Source: FEB-12 sp964503315 (GTDB taxonomy: Bacteria; Zixibacteria; MSB-5A5; GN15; FEB-12). From it: 64,000 bases of DNA. Made by a program: the position numbers and the translations under genes. Within the stretch, counting starts at the first letter, position 1. Each line of letters opens with the position of its first letter. Below the pieces are notes generated by a model. It did not search any database and was not told the origin of the DNA. It worked only from the letters and a program-made list of their open reading frames with translations. The stretch covers positions 78,060 to 142,059 of the forward strand of contig CAZCZL010000008.1 of the NCBI GenBank assembly GCA_964503315.1, given 5' to 3'. Shown piece by piece: positions 8,482-17,254 of the stretch.

Positions 8482-10197
8482 CTATTTCGCCAGTCTTTCC
8501 AGCGCGGCGCGTAATTTTGCGTGACGATTCATCAGCAGGACATACTGCCGCTCGGTTACAGCACCTTTGGCGCGGATGAGCTCAGCCAATAGCCGCCTAT
8601 CATCAGCACTCCATCGAGCCATATCCGGTATGATGTCAACCAGCGGAGCCATCCGGGTCAGCGCCAATTTCTCTCCCTCTGACCACCGGGCGGTATTCAC
8701 GATACCAAGTTTGCGACTGACCGATTGCACTGATGCATCGATCCCTCGATTTCTGTCTCCGGCATACTGCTTGCCGAACATCTCTGTAATGCGATATCCG
8801 AGCTTGATAATGGAAAGCTCGTGATACTCTTTCATCGCGGCCGGGTCGACGGTTAAGAAGACATCAGTCTCCGAGAGTGTTCTCATTGTAGAGACTGGGA
8901 CACGGAATCCGGGGCGGCGCTGCATCTTGGCGGCCAGTTCATCAGAGAGCTTGCGGATCCGCTTGTTCACCGCGCGGAATCCGATTTTGTAGTAGAACCA
9001 GAACGCTCCGGAGAGGAGCGCTTCATCCTCGCCATACCCCATCTGTCTCGCTCGCACCACAAAGACCCGCGAACCGAAATGATGATAGAAGATCCGGAAG
9101 AACTGTTCAAAGAAGTACGGCGACTCGCCGCCGCGGTAAGTCGGGAAGATATTGATGGCGATCTCCGCACGGTCGAACAGCAGCGCCGCGACTCCATAGC
9201 CGACCGGCATGCCATTGCGGACGAGGAGCGCGCCGAAATTCGACTCCAGCGGAAGCCGCGCTTCCGGCAATGACCCATACAACACGATCCGGCAGCCGCG
9301 CCCGCAGCCAACAGTGTAGACCTCCGATGGATTCCCGAAAGTCAGCGGAAAAAGTTCCCGGTTACGGATCCCTAGGGCCTCATTAATATCATTCAGGAGC
9401 AGTTCACCTTCGCGTCTATTGACGTGACGCAACGGGGTCGGCGCGGTCGCAAGCTCCAGCCGAACATCTCGCGAGCGCGGGCGGAACGATTCAGCCTGAT
9501 AGAAACGCTCCTTGCACTCAACCCGATGCAAACTGCGTGATGACCTCATGCCGGTCAGATCCCAGTCGATCAACAGGCCGAGGGACTCCCAATGATCGCG
9601 GATCACTCGCGGTGGTAGCCCTGAACCGGCGAACAGGTTGACCAGTGTCTGGAGTTCATTCCTGTCGCCGCCGGAAAGTCTGAAGAAATGCTCAATATCA
9701 AACTCCTCATCGTTGTCGATCGGGTCATTCTCCTCCCAACTGACCATTAGATTGACTAGATTGGCGAGGCGAGACCAGATATCTTCGGCGCTATGCTCCC
9801 AGTTTATGCGAAGCGAATCAGGATACCTGGCCAGCAGATAGCGCGTGATATCGTAATTGAACTGGTAGCAGGTGATGGAGCCGTCAATACCGGTATCATC
9901 CAGCCTGGATGCCTTTTTATCGCGAGACAGCTTTTTGTAGGCACTCAGTCGTTTGCCAAAGTGTTTCAGTTCGGCTTCTACCAATTTGAACACGGCGGCA
10001 TTATCCGGATACGCTCGAATAACACAGAGCAGGTCATGATAGCGGATCAGGTCTGACGCGGAGGGGATGCGACTCCGTGAGAGCGTATGCACCAGTGATG
10101 CGCGTTCCTTCGCCGCCGAAACACCGAATGTTGAACGCAGCCGCTCAAGCTGATTCAGCAGTGCGTGAGTTGTTCTGATTGCGATTCGCTTGGGCAT
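8482..10197 (-). CDS. Large protein of unknown function, possible acetyltransferase-like domain
   Basis: A 571-residue soluble protein that I do not recognise. The N-terminal 250 residues are helix-rich. The middle (about residues 300-430) alternates short strands and helices, with FGALLVRNGMPVGYG, IAINIFPTYRGGES and FWFYYKIGFRAVN. This order (a beta hairpin, an R-G-G-E-like turn before a helix, then a late aromatic F-Y-K-x-G-F) recalls GNAT acetyltransferases, where R-x-x-G-x-G/A binds acetyl-CoA and YxxxGF ends the fold. That is a structural guess. The start at 10197 was chosen because GAGGA lies nine bases upstream; a TTG at 10233 is the alternative. No membrane segment or signal peptide is visible. 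It converges on the CDGSH gene with a 5-base gap. Confidence 0.8.
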   Translation of the reverse strand: MPKRIAIRTTHALLNQLERLRSTFGVSAAKERASLVHTLSRSRIPSASDLIRYHDLLCVIRAYPDNAAVFKLVEAELKHFGKRLSAYKKLSRDKKASRLDDTGIDGSITCYQFNYDITRYLLARYPDSLRINWEHSAEDIWSRLANLVNLMVSWEENDPIDNDEEFDIEHFFRLSGGDRNELQTLVNLFAGSGLPPRVIRDHWESLGLLIDWDLTGMRSSRSLHRVECKERFYQAESFRPRSRDVRLELATAPTPLRHVNRREGELLLNDINEALGIRNRELFPLTFGNPSEVYTVGCGRGCRIVLYGSLPEARLPLESNFGALLVRNGMPVGYGVAALLFDRAEIAINIFPTYRGGESPYFFEQFFRIFYHHFGSRVFVVRARQMGYGEDEALLSGAFWFYYKIGFRAVNKRIRKLSDELAAKMQRRPGFRVPVSTMRTLSETDVFLTVDPAAMKEYHELSIIKLGYRITEMFGKQYAGDRNRGIDASVQSVSRKLGIVNTARWSEGEKLALTRMAPLVDIIPDMARWSADDRRLLAELIRAKGAVTERQYVLLMNRHAKLRAALERLAK

Positions 10198-10328
10198 ACC
10201 GTGTCTATCCTCAATTTGAATGGAACGGTACAATGTAGGATGTTAAAGGCCGGGGTGCACCAGTTTTTCGCTTGAGCACCGGAGTGCGGCGATGATGGGG
10301 CCATCCCCATGAATGGATGAAAGTGAGC

Positions 10329-11060
10329 TTAGACCGAGCTCCCCTCTTCCTTTTTCTCGTCTGCCAGAGTCATAATATCACGAACCAACACTGGCTCGAC
10401 TGCGTAGAACCCCTGGCCGTATTTACAGCGGGACTGCAGCCCGAACGATCGGGCCATAGCCGTCAGATTCTCAATGTAATCGCGCGATTTTTCCGGATTG
10501 AGGAACTGGGAGCGGTGCGCCGATAGCGCCGCGATCCATTGATCGAAATGCGGCGTGATATCCACTACGAAGTTCGGAGTCACTCCCGGCGGCAGGAAGT
10601 AATGGAAGATGCGGGTGACCAGATGTGGCTCACCGGGTAAATCGACTTTCTTCAGAGCGGCCAAGTTGGCGGCATTTAGCGCGATGATGCCGCTCGCCAC
10701 ATGGTCCGGATGCGACTGGCGTCGCCCGTGTCCAACATGCGGGTATGGCGCCAACAGGATCTTGGGACGGGTCTGGCGAATGATCCGCGCCAATTCCAGC
10801 CGTTTATCATAACTATCCTCGAGGCGAGTATCCCCCCAATCGAAAGTCTGCACGATATCCGCGCCGAGGATGGCGGCGGCATCCTTCACCTCCTGCGCCC
10901 GTATCTCAACTGTGCCGCCTGTCCCCATTTCACCCTGGGTCAGGATGACCAGCCCGCACTTATAGCCCCGCTTGTGAAGATCGATCAGGACGCCGCCGGT
11001 GCCGACCTCGACATCATCGGGATGGGCGCCGATTGAGAGTAGATCATAGGTCTGTGACAT
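10329..11060 (-). CDS. bshB1: PIG-L/LmbE-family deacetylase, BshB1-like
   Basis: A 243-residue zinc-dependent N-acetylglucosamine deacetylase of the LmbE/PIG-L family. AHPDD at residues 12-16 and the later SHPDH motif supply the metal ligands and catalytic Asp. The early GTGGVLIDLHKRGY and late YGQGFYAVEP segments match the BshB1 branch, which removes acetate from GlcNAc-malate in bacillithiol synthesis. BshA and BshC are not in the window, so the exact substrate is unproven; other PIG-L enzymes act on similar sugar conjugates. It lies downstream of the lipoprotein gene on the same strand, but a terminator at 11081-11109 separates them. Confidence 0.85.
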   Translation of the reverse strand: MSQTYDLLSIGAHPDDVEVGTGGVLIDLHKRGYKCGLVILTQGEMGTGGTVEIRAQEVKDAAAILGADIVQTFDWGDTRLEDSYDKRLELARIIRQTRPKILLAPYPHVGHGRRQSHPDHVASGIIALNAANLAALKKVDLPGEPHLVTRIFHYFLPPGVTPNFVVDITPHFDQWIAALSAHRSQFLNPEKSRDYIENLTAMARSFGLQSRCKYGQGFYAVEPVLVRDIMTLADEKKEEGSSV

Positions 11061-11080
11061 GGTAAGTTCACCTTGCTAAT

Positions 11081-11109
11081 AGAAAACCCGGAGAATCTCT
11101 TCTCCGGGT
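11081..11109 (-). terminator. Rho-independent terminator after the esterase-like lipoprotein gene
   Basis: On the minus strand a ten-pair stem (ACCCGGAGAA / TTCTCCGGGT) with a four-base loop is followed by TTTTCT, 34 bases after the stop codon of the lipoprotein gene. Confidence 0.8.
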
Positions 11110-11142
11110 CAGAACACTCGGTTGGCCGAAAAGGTTCGGCGA

Positions 11143-12417
11143 CTAATTATTGGCGCGGAACTTCGCGGCGTGATACATGATCATCTCGCGGAGCAGATGA
11201 TAGACGTACTGGTTGTCGGTCGCCGGATTGCCCGGATAGCCAACGTACGTGAGCGTATCAATCGTCAGATCCATATCTTCCATCAGGAAACGCTCAAAGG
11301 ATGTTGTCTGCTCGTGGAAGTTGAACTTCGATTCCGGCGAGGAGGCGATCCAAATATTCGCATCATCCAGCGCCGTCCCACCCTGCTTGACCAGGAGCGT
11401 ATCCAGGTTGTTCGCCATCCAGCGACGCCAGGTCGGTGCATGGGTCTTGGAGACCGAGTCGAACGGGAGATGGAAGCTGAACTCCAGCGCCGCGGTCTTC
11501 GGGAACGGTCCGCCCAACTGCTGACCGGTCAGCAGATGCGTGATCAGCGTGGTGCTATCAGCTATTTGGCGGCGTTCAAGAATCTCAAGGCTATTGGTGT
11601 GGCGAGCGCCCGTTGTGACCAGCGCCGTATCATGCGGCGAAAACGCAACCGAACCGCCGATGAACATGCGGGTGATCGGGTTGGCCGAAGACGAATCGAT
11701 CCGGCGAGCTGGTACCGTCCGGCTGTAGCCAGTTGTCAGGTTCAGCCCGTTCTCAAACAGCGCGTCGTTGAACAGCGTCATGAAGCCGCCGTTGCCATTC
11801 GGGCCGTCGAAATCAAGCGGGCCATCGACGACCGTGATATTGCTGAACACTCCGGGGTGCTTTATCGCCGCGCGGAACGCGCCGTATGCGCCCTGACCGA
11901 TACCACCGATCCCCTGGTAGGCCGGATCGACGATCAGGCTGGGATAGCGGAATCGAAGTGTCTGGATCAGCGCATCGCCGATAACGGAATCATACATGCC
12001 GCCCGGGATGGAGTTGCCATAGAAGTAGCCGCCATAAATGCGGTCATTGGCGACACATGCGACGACGATCGGATCCAGCAGACCCTCGGCCGTCAATTCG
12101 TTACAGATCTTGTGCAGACCGTACTGGAAATAGTACCACTGGTCGCTTTCACCCGGGGCGAGCAGGATTAGCAGCGACGCCGGCGCGGCATCGCGCACCA
12201 CTGATTCGGAGGCCCAGACGGTCATGCGCAACTGGCCATCGCCATTGGCGCGCTGGAACGTCAGATCGGGAACGAACGGTGGCGTTTCCTGTGGCAACCA
12301 GGTCCATCCATACGTATCAGTTCGCGTCGGAATATTGGTCCCCCGGTCTGAGCATCCAGCCAGAGCCAGGATGACGAGTGCGGCAATGACCGCGCATATA
12401 TACAGCAAACGTTGCAT
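11143..12417 (-). CDS. Lipoprotein with an esterase (alpha/beta hydrolase) fold lacking the Ser nucleophile
   Basis: A 424-residue protein with a lipoprotein signal (LALAGCSDRG; Cys is the lipidation site, Ser at +2). The region from about residue 80 to 210 matches the putative esterase family (Esterase D-like): LLILLAPG, then a DALIQTLRFRYP helix, then the nucleophile elbow, then AIKHPGVFSNITVVDG. In the elbow the expected G-x-S-x-G-G reads GIGQGAYG: the nucleophile position, residue 174 (codon 11896-11898), is Gly. The protein should sit in the outer membrane or periplasm and is probably not a serine esterase; binding of a polymer or lipid is possible. Start: AGGAGAGG lies six bases before the ATG at 12417. 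It follows the FadL-type gene directly, with that gene's stop codon lying within this ribosome binding site. Confidence 0.85.
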   Translation of the reverse strand: MQRLLYICAVIAALVILALAGCSDRGTNIPTRTDTYGWTWLPQETPPFVPDLTFQRANGDGQLRMTVWASESVVRDAAPASLLILLAPGESDQWYYFQYGLHKICNELTAEGLLDPIVVACVANDRIYGGYFYGNSIPGGMYDSVIGDALIQTLRFRYPSLIVDPAYQGIGGIGQGAYGAFRAAIKHPGVFSNITVVDGPLDFDGPNGNGGFMTLFNDALFENGLNLTTGYSRTVPARRIDSSSANPITRMFIGGSVAFSPHDTALVTTGARHTNSLEILERRQIADSTTLITHLLTGQQLGGPFPKTAALEFSFHLPFDSVSKTHAPTWRRWMANNLDTLLVKQGGTALDDANIWIASSPESKFNFHEQTTSFERFLMEDMDLTIDTLTYVGYPGNPATDNQYVYHLLREMIMYHAAKFRANN

Positions 12418-12429
12418 GATCATCCTCTC

Positions 12430-13905
12430 CTAGAACCGATAGTTGAACGACAGGATCGTTTCATAGGTTGCGGCTTTGTAGGCACCAGGGAAACCTTCAT
12501 AATGGTCATCCTGGTCCTTATCCATTGACGTAATAGTTACATCATCAAACTTGATATAGCTGGTCGCGAGACCCAGATCCCAGCGCTGCACGTGGAACTG
12601 CAACCCGCCACTAATGCCCATCTTGTCTCCGGTATCGGTAAACTGCGGAGTGAACGCGATTCCATCACGGCTGGCGCCCTGATCGAACCCTGCTCCACCG
12701 AAGAGCGAAAGGTACGGCAGCGCCAGATAGGATGCGCCCACCGCGACTTTCATGGTATTGCGGAACTCGGTCTTGCTCTGCTGATCCTCGGAGAAGAATG
12801 CTTCTTCCGTCGCCGGATCATCGGTGATCGGCGGCAAACCGCGAATACCGCTGTATGCAAACTCAAAACCAGTGAAGCGTGACCAGACCGTGTACTCGGC
12901 ATCCAAGGCCACAGTCAGTTTTTCAGTGACCACGCGAGAGATGCCAATACCGATTGACGGCGGGAGTTTGAGTTTGGTCTCGAATTCCGCGGGAAGCGGG
13001 ACGTTTTCGCCGCTGGCGAACAAGTAGCCCAACTCACCAGGACCGACCGGAGAACCAGGCACCAACAACGCGTTGATCTTCGGCATCAGGAACTGGAGAT
13101 TCGCGTCACCCTTGATGGTGATATCCTTGAGCGGCAGGTCAACCGTGAACGCCACATTGGTTTTCGGATTCAGTTTGTACAGAACGCCGGCGTTGATCCC
13201 GAATCCCCAGCCATTTCCATCGTGGGAGGTCAACTCCGGGACGTTGCGATACGGCTCGTCGATCCACGGCTCTTCCGTCATTGGCGTAGAGCGGAAATAG
13301 ATGTTATTGTAGATCAGGTCCGCACGCTGAAGCTGCAGTCCGATACCAACCGACAGCTTCTCGGGAATGAACTCACGAGCCGCGGTCAATTGGAAGTTGA
13401 CCACATCCAGATTGCACGTGTACTGCTCCGCCGACAGATACTGGTCGACCGAGTCATTGTACGCGCGAATCGGGCTGAAGAGCTCCCAACTGATGTTGTT
13501 GTCAAAGCGCTGGTACGCGGACAGACCGAAGACTGTTTCGCCCCAGAACGGCAGGCGCACCACGATGCCGGCGGACGGATTGGACAGCACTTTGTGCTGG
13601 TTGTACATCGTCACGTCGTTGAACACGCCCAGCTCGTACTCGCCATCGATCCGGTAATTGGGGGTCAATTCGTTGCGCAAATGGAGGAAGGCAGCATTGC
13701 CTCCCACCTGGTTGTCTTTGAGAAACGCATATCCGGCCGGGTTGTACATAGCGGCACTCCAGTCGTCCGCGACCGCGCGGAACGCGCCACTCATTGCCCG
13801 GGCTTTCACGCCGACGCCGGTGTTTTCAAAACCGGCGGCCAGAATCGACGAGCCGAGCAGGGCAAGGGCCAGGACTGAAGTCACAGCAATTCGACGAATC
13901 CCCAT
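12430..13905 (-). CDS. FadL/OmpP1/TodX-family outer-membrane transport protein
   Basis: A 491-residue beta-barrel protein with a signal peptide ending near ILAAG. The N terminus has the family pattern of a mature protein starting with a small plug (GFENTGVGVKARAMSGAF, then DDWSAAMYNPAGYAFL). The rest alternates amphipathic strands and ends in an aromatic residue (LSFNYRF), as required for outer-membrane assembly. FadL channels move long-chain fatty acids or other hydrophobic compounds across the outer membrane; the substrate here cannot be read. The start at 13905 is six bases behind GGAG; an ATG at 13917 lacks a Shine-Dalgarno. It is co-transcribed with the esterase-like lipoprotein downstream, suggesting the two share a hydrophobic substrate. 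Confidence 0.92.
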   Translation of the reverse strand: MGIRRIAVTSVLALALLGSSILAAGFENTGVGVKARAMSGAFRAVADDWSAAMYNPAGYAFLKDNQVGGNAAFLHLRNELTPNYRIDGEYELGVFNDVTMYNQHKVLSNPSAGIVVRLPFWGETVFGLSAYQRFDNNISWELFSPIRAYNDSVDQYLSAEQYTCNLDVVNFQLTAAREFIPEKLSVGIGLQLQRADLIYNNIYFRSTPMTEEPWIDEPYRNVPELTSHDGNGWGFGINAGVLYKLNPKTNVAFTVDLPLKDITIKGDANLQFLMPKINALLVPGSPVGPGELGYLFASGENVPLPAEFETKLKLPPSIGIGISRVVTEKLTVALDAEYTVWSRFTGFEFAYSGIRGLPPITDDPATEEAFFSEDQQSKTEFRNTMKVAVGASYLALPYLSLFGGAGFDQGASRDGIAFTPQFTDTGDKMGISGGLQFHVQRWDLGLATSYIKFDDVTITSMDKDQDDHYEGFPGAYKAATYETILSFNYRF

Positions 13906-14542
13906 CCTAGTCTCCATAGGCTATACAAATACCATTGATTATCAGTGAATTATCAGGGACACACGTTCGTGTGCGGCGGGAAGCATTCCGTGGCAATCTA
14001 TTCATTAACTCTAACGTAGCTCACCAACATGCACACCCAACTCGTGTGCGCCTATCATTCAAAAAAACAGAATGCCAAGGTACAGTGGGGGGGTGGAATT
14101 GTCAAGGGGCATCGGACCAATTTTGCCCGGCTGTGGAGCGAATAACCCACTATACGTTCGCTACTTATCTCCTCCAACCAGAGACGCACAGCGCGCCAGT
14201 TCGTGAAAAGAATCCCGCCAATTCCCCTCCCCAAAACTTAAGAAATCTCAACCCACTTGTACCGGTTGCGGTTACTCCGACTGGATAAGCTGCTTCCGCC
14301 TACCCCTATCGCACCAGAATTGACTGGAACACGAATACTTTTCGGAAGAGTTTTCCGCCGGATCGGGCAATTGATACCGGAAATCGATGCCACTCCACCA
14401 CGAGAGGTCGCGCACGTGTTCCTGTATCGCATTGTACAACAATCGGATAGAGGCGGGCGTTTCAACATGGCACTCACCTTGCTATTACCCATCGCGAGAG
14501 TGCGACAGGATGTCGCGAGATAGTTGCTAGAGGAAGGTGACA
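13906..14542 (+). other. Intergenic region between divergent units
   Basis: 637 bases between the FadL-type gene (leftward) and the polysaccharide export gene (rightward). Only short frames without ribosome binding sites or recognisable composition are present. A run of seven A (14061-14067) and one of seven G (14087-14093) are visible. It should hold promoters for both directions, but I cannot point to a convincing pair of hexamers. Confidence 0.6.
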
Positions 14543-16930
14543 ATGAAACGACTGCTTTTACTCATCATTCTGGTGATCATTCTGGTCTCCCTGAATTGGT
14601 TCACCAAGGCTCATGCCCAGGATCTCGGGCAGATGAGCGCCGATGAAAAGGCCGCGCTGTTACAGAAGTATCAGTCGATGGCTAAGAATCGGCCAGCGAC
14701 CACCCCGACATACGAGAGCCCGGTCTACTATGACAGTAGCACGGTCATTCGTCTGCCGGAAAACCAGGCCATTAACTCAATCGGCAATACACCAGTCAGT
14801 TCTTCATCACGTGCCTCGCAGCAAGTCGACCGCTTAAGCACACCATCCGGCCAGACATCGGGAGCGGAAAAGCTGCAGGACTTTGAGACTCTCAGGCCGT
14901 TCGGGCTGGAGTTGTTCGCTGGTCCGCGTGAAGACGCGCCACCGGACGATATAGCGTCGGCCGGCGACTATATCCTCGGGCCGGGAGATAATATTGTCAT
15001 CAGTCTCTGGGGAAGAGTCGAAGGGGAATACAACCTGACGGTGGACCGTGAAGGAAAGGTCTTCATCCCCAAAGTCGGCGAACTGGCCGTCTGGGGAAAG
15101 AAGCTTGATGATTTCCGTACCTACGCGCATAACCGTTTCAGCCAGGTCTATTCAGAGTTTCAGTTGAATGTCTCACTGGGAAAGATACGCTCCATTCGCA
15201 TCTATCTGACCGGCGAAGTCAACCATCCCGGCGCGTACACTGTTTCGTCACTTACTTCACTTTTTAACGCGCTTTATCTCGCGGGCGGTCCGAACGAAAA
15301 CGGCACGATGCGCGATATCCGCTTGATGCGCGGCGGCAAACAGATCGCTTCGATGGATCTTTACAAGTTCCTATTGGAGGGAGACAACCGCTCGGATCTT
15401 CGCCTTGAATCAGGCGACGCGATCTTTGTTCCGGTAGCAGGACCGCGAGTGGCGATCCGTGGGCAGATACGCCGTCCGGCCATTTATGAACTGACGCACA
15501 ATGAGACCTCGCTTGAGCTGGTCGGATTGGCGGGCAATGCCCTCCCCCAGGCCCATCTCGATCGAGTGCTTCTGGAGCGTATCTCCCCCAAAGGTGAATG
15601 GGAAGTCCGCGACCTCAATCTCAATAAAGGATCTGAGGCACAGGTAACCGATATCGCCCTGACCGATGGCGACCGCATGACCGTCTATTCCATCTTCGAC
15701 TTCAAGAAGAACATGGTCTCCGTAGCCGGGCAGGTGAAACACCCCGGAGTCTACGAGCGAGGAGCGTCAACTCGCGTTCTCGATCTGGTCCTTCGCGGTG
15801 AACTTCAGGATTACGATGTCTATTTCGATCGCGCGGATCTGTTCCGCCGATTCACGGATTATCGTGTCGAGGTCATCCCGATCAGTCTGAGCGCAATTCT
15901 TGCTGGCGATTCCACGCAGAACATCATGCTGACCGACCGCGACTCGCTTCACATCTATCGCATTCAGGATATCGAGCGCGAGAAATCGGTCTTTATCGGC
16001 GGCGAAGTTGACCGTCCCGGCATCTATCCGTTGTACGACAAGATGACAGTCGGAGATCTGATCTTCCTCGCCGGTTCCTATACACGCGCCGCCTCACGCC
16101 TTCAGGGAGAGGTCGCCCGCATCGACTCACTCGGCAATGTCGACCTTGAGTACATCAACCTGAACGATAGCGCCAGCCTTACAACCGTTCTCGATGACGA
16201 TGACCGCGTGTACGTCCGGACCATTCCGGAGTGGCGCCTTCACCGAACGGTGAAGATCGATGGCGAGGTGATGTTCCCCGGCGAGTATGTCATGTCCTCG
16301 CGGGATGAAACGCTGTCCAGTCTCCTGACGCGAGTCGGTGGCTTCACGCGCAACGCATTTCCTAAGGGAGCGATCTTCGAACGGCGCTCCATCAATCGCA
16401 AGTTGGATCAGATGCAGGTCGCCAAAGTTCTGGAGAACAGCGCGCCGATCATCGAAGATTCGCTGGGCCGATTGCACACGGAGTTGATCGTTAATTACGA
16501 TTCAACGCAGGTGAATCGAATCATTATTGATCTCGAAAAAGTGCTCTCCTCAAATGGCCAGCAGGGTGATCTGATCCTCCAGCCAGGAGACCAGATCCAT
16601 ATTCCGCCACGACCGTCGGGCATCACAGTCGTCGGAGCGGTAGGCGCGACAGGGACGATCAAGTTTTCCGGCGGCCACGACGTGCGCCATTACGTTCGCC
16701 AGGCCGGCAATTTCACGCCGCGCGCCGACAAAAAGGGGACGCGACTGATCAAGGCCAATGGCGCAGTGTACTCCGGTGGCGATGTTCTGGGGAAACGCGT
16801 GGAAGAAGGGGATGTCATTGTCGTGCCGGCCAAGATCGAAAAGGACTCCAACTGGTTGAGAACAGCCACCACCGCGCTGGCCGCCACCTCGAGTGTGCTG
16901 ACCACCGTCCTGGTAATAGACAAGTTATAA
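14543..16930 (+). CDS. SLBB-domain polysaccharide export protein (Wza-like)
   Basis: A 795-residue exported protein: signal anchor at residues 1-27, a polar low-complexity stretch, a polysaccharide export domain from about residue 130 (GDYILGPGDNIVISLWGRVEGEY, FIPKVGEL), then a series of SLBB domains marked by repeated V-x-GxVxxPG patterns (LTGEVNHPGAYTV, VAGQVKHPGVYER, IGGEVDRPGIYPL, IDGEVMFPGEYVM). A C-terminal hydrophobic segment (TTALAATSSVLTTVLVI) could anchor it. Proteins of this kind form the outer-membrane or periplasm-spanning channel for capsule or exopolysaccharide. At about 800 residues it is twice the length of E. coli Wza because of the extra SLBB units, as is common in FCB bacteria. 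The start at 14543 follows AGAGGAAGG. It opens the polysaccharide locus; a terminator follows at 16986. Confidence 0.95.
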   Translation: MKRLLLLIILVIILVSLNWFTKAHAQDLGQMSADEKAALLQKYQSMAKNRPATTPTYESPVYYDSSTVIRLPENQAINSIGNTPVSSSSRASQQVDRLSTPSGQTSGAEKLQDFETLRPFGLELFAGPREDAPPDDIASAGDYILGPGDNIVISLWGRVEGEYNLTVDREGKVFIPKVGELAVWGKKLDDFRTYAHNRFSQVYSEFQLNVSLGKIRSIRIYLTGEVNHPGAYTVSSLTSLFNALYLAGGPNENGTMRDIRLMRGGKQIASMDLYKFLLEGDNRSDLRLESGDAIFVPVAGPRVAIRGQIRRPAIYELTHNETSLELVGLAGNALPQAHLDRVLLERISPKGEWEVRDLNLNKGSEAQVTDIALTDGDRMTVYSIFDFKKNMVSVAGQVKHPGVYERGASTRVLDLVLRGELQDYDVYFDRADLFRRFTDYRVEVIPISLSAILAGDSTQNIMLTDRDSLHIYRIQDIEREKSVFIGGEVDRPGIYPLYDKMTVGDLIFLAGSYTRAASRLQGEVARIDSLGNVDLEYINLNDSASLTTVLDDDDRVYVRTIPEWRLHRTVKIDGEVMFPGEYVMSSRDETLSSLLTRVGGFTRNAFPKGAIFERRSINRKLDQMQVAKVLENSAPIIEDSLGRLHTELIVNYDSTQVNRIIIDLEKVLSSNGQQGDLILQPGDQIHIPPRPSGITVVGAVGATGTIKFSGGHDVRHYVRQAGNFTPRADKKGTRLIKANGAVYSGGDVLGKRVEEGDVIVVPAKIEKDSNWLRTATTALAATSSVLTTVLVIDKL

Positions 16931-17254
16931 GGAAGATGTTTTTCTCTTAGCAGTATTCTTTCTCTACACTCTCACCTTCCTACCGCCATCGGAGTGACGG
17001 AAACGTTGCTCCGATGGTTTTTTATGGGAACCGCGGTCGGCGAAGAAAACTTCCGGTTCACCCAGAAAAAACTTCGCACACTCGAGAGTACGACATGCGA
17101 TTCACACGCCTGGTGAGTCTGTTTCACCACTGTTTCATACTGAAATACAAGGGGTTAGACATCCAGTGCGAATCGCCCGGCAACTTGGCATGGCACTTGA
17201 GATACATCCAGATAGAGAAAACCCAACATGGATGTTGAAAGAAGGATCTGACAG
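16931..17254 (+). other. Intergenic region with terminator
   Basis: 324 bases separate the export protein gene from the aminotransferase-like gene. The strong terminator at 16986-17023 shows that the next three genes probably have their own promoter, which should lie at about 17030-17240. No convincing hexamers or RNA structure beyond the terminator were seen. Confidence 0.6.
16986..17023 (+). terminator. Rho-independent terminator after the SLBB gene
   Basis: A nine-pair perfect stem (CCATCGGAG / CTCCGATGG) with a 14-base loop is followed directly by six T. Confidence 0.88.

Noticed and set aside
13935..14543. Short frames on both strands in the divergent intergenic region
   Set aside because: No ribosome binding site or family features; most likely non-coding promoter DNA.
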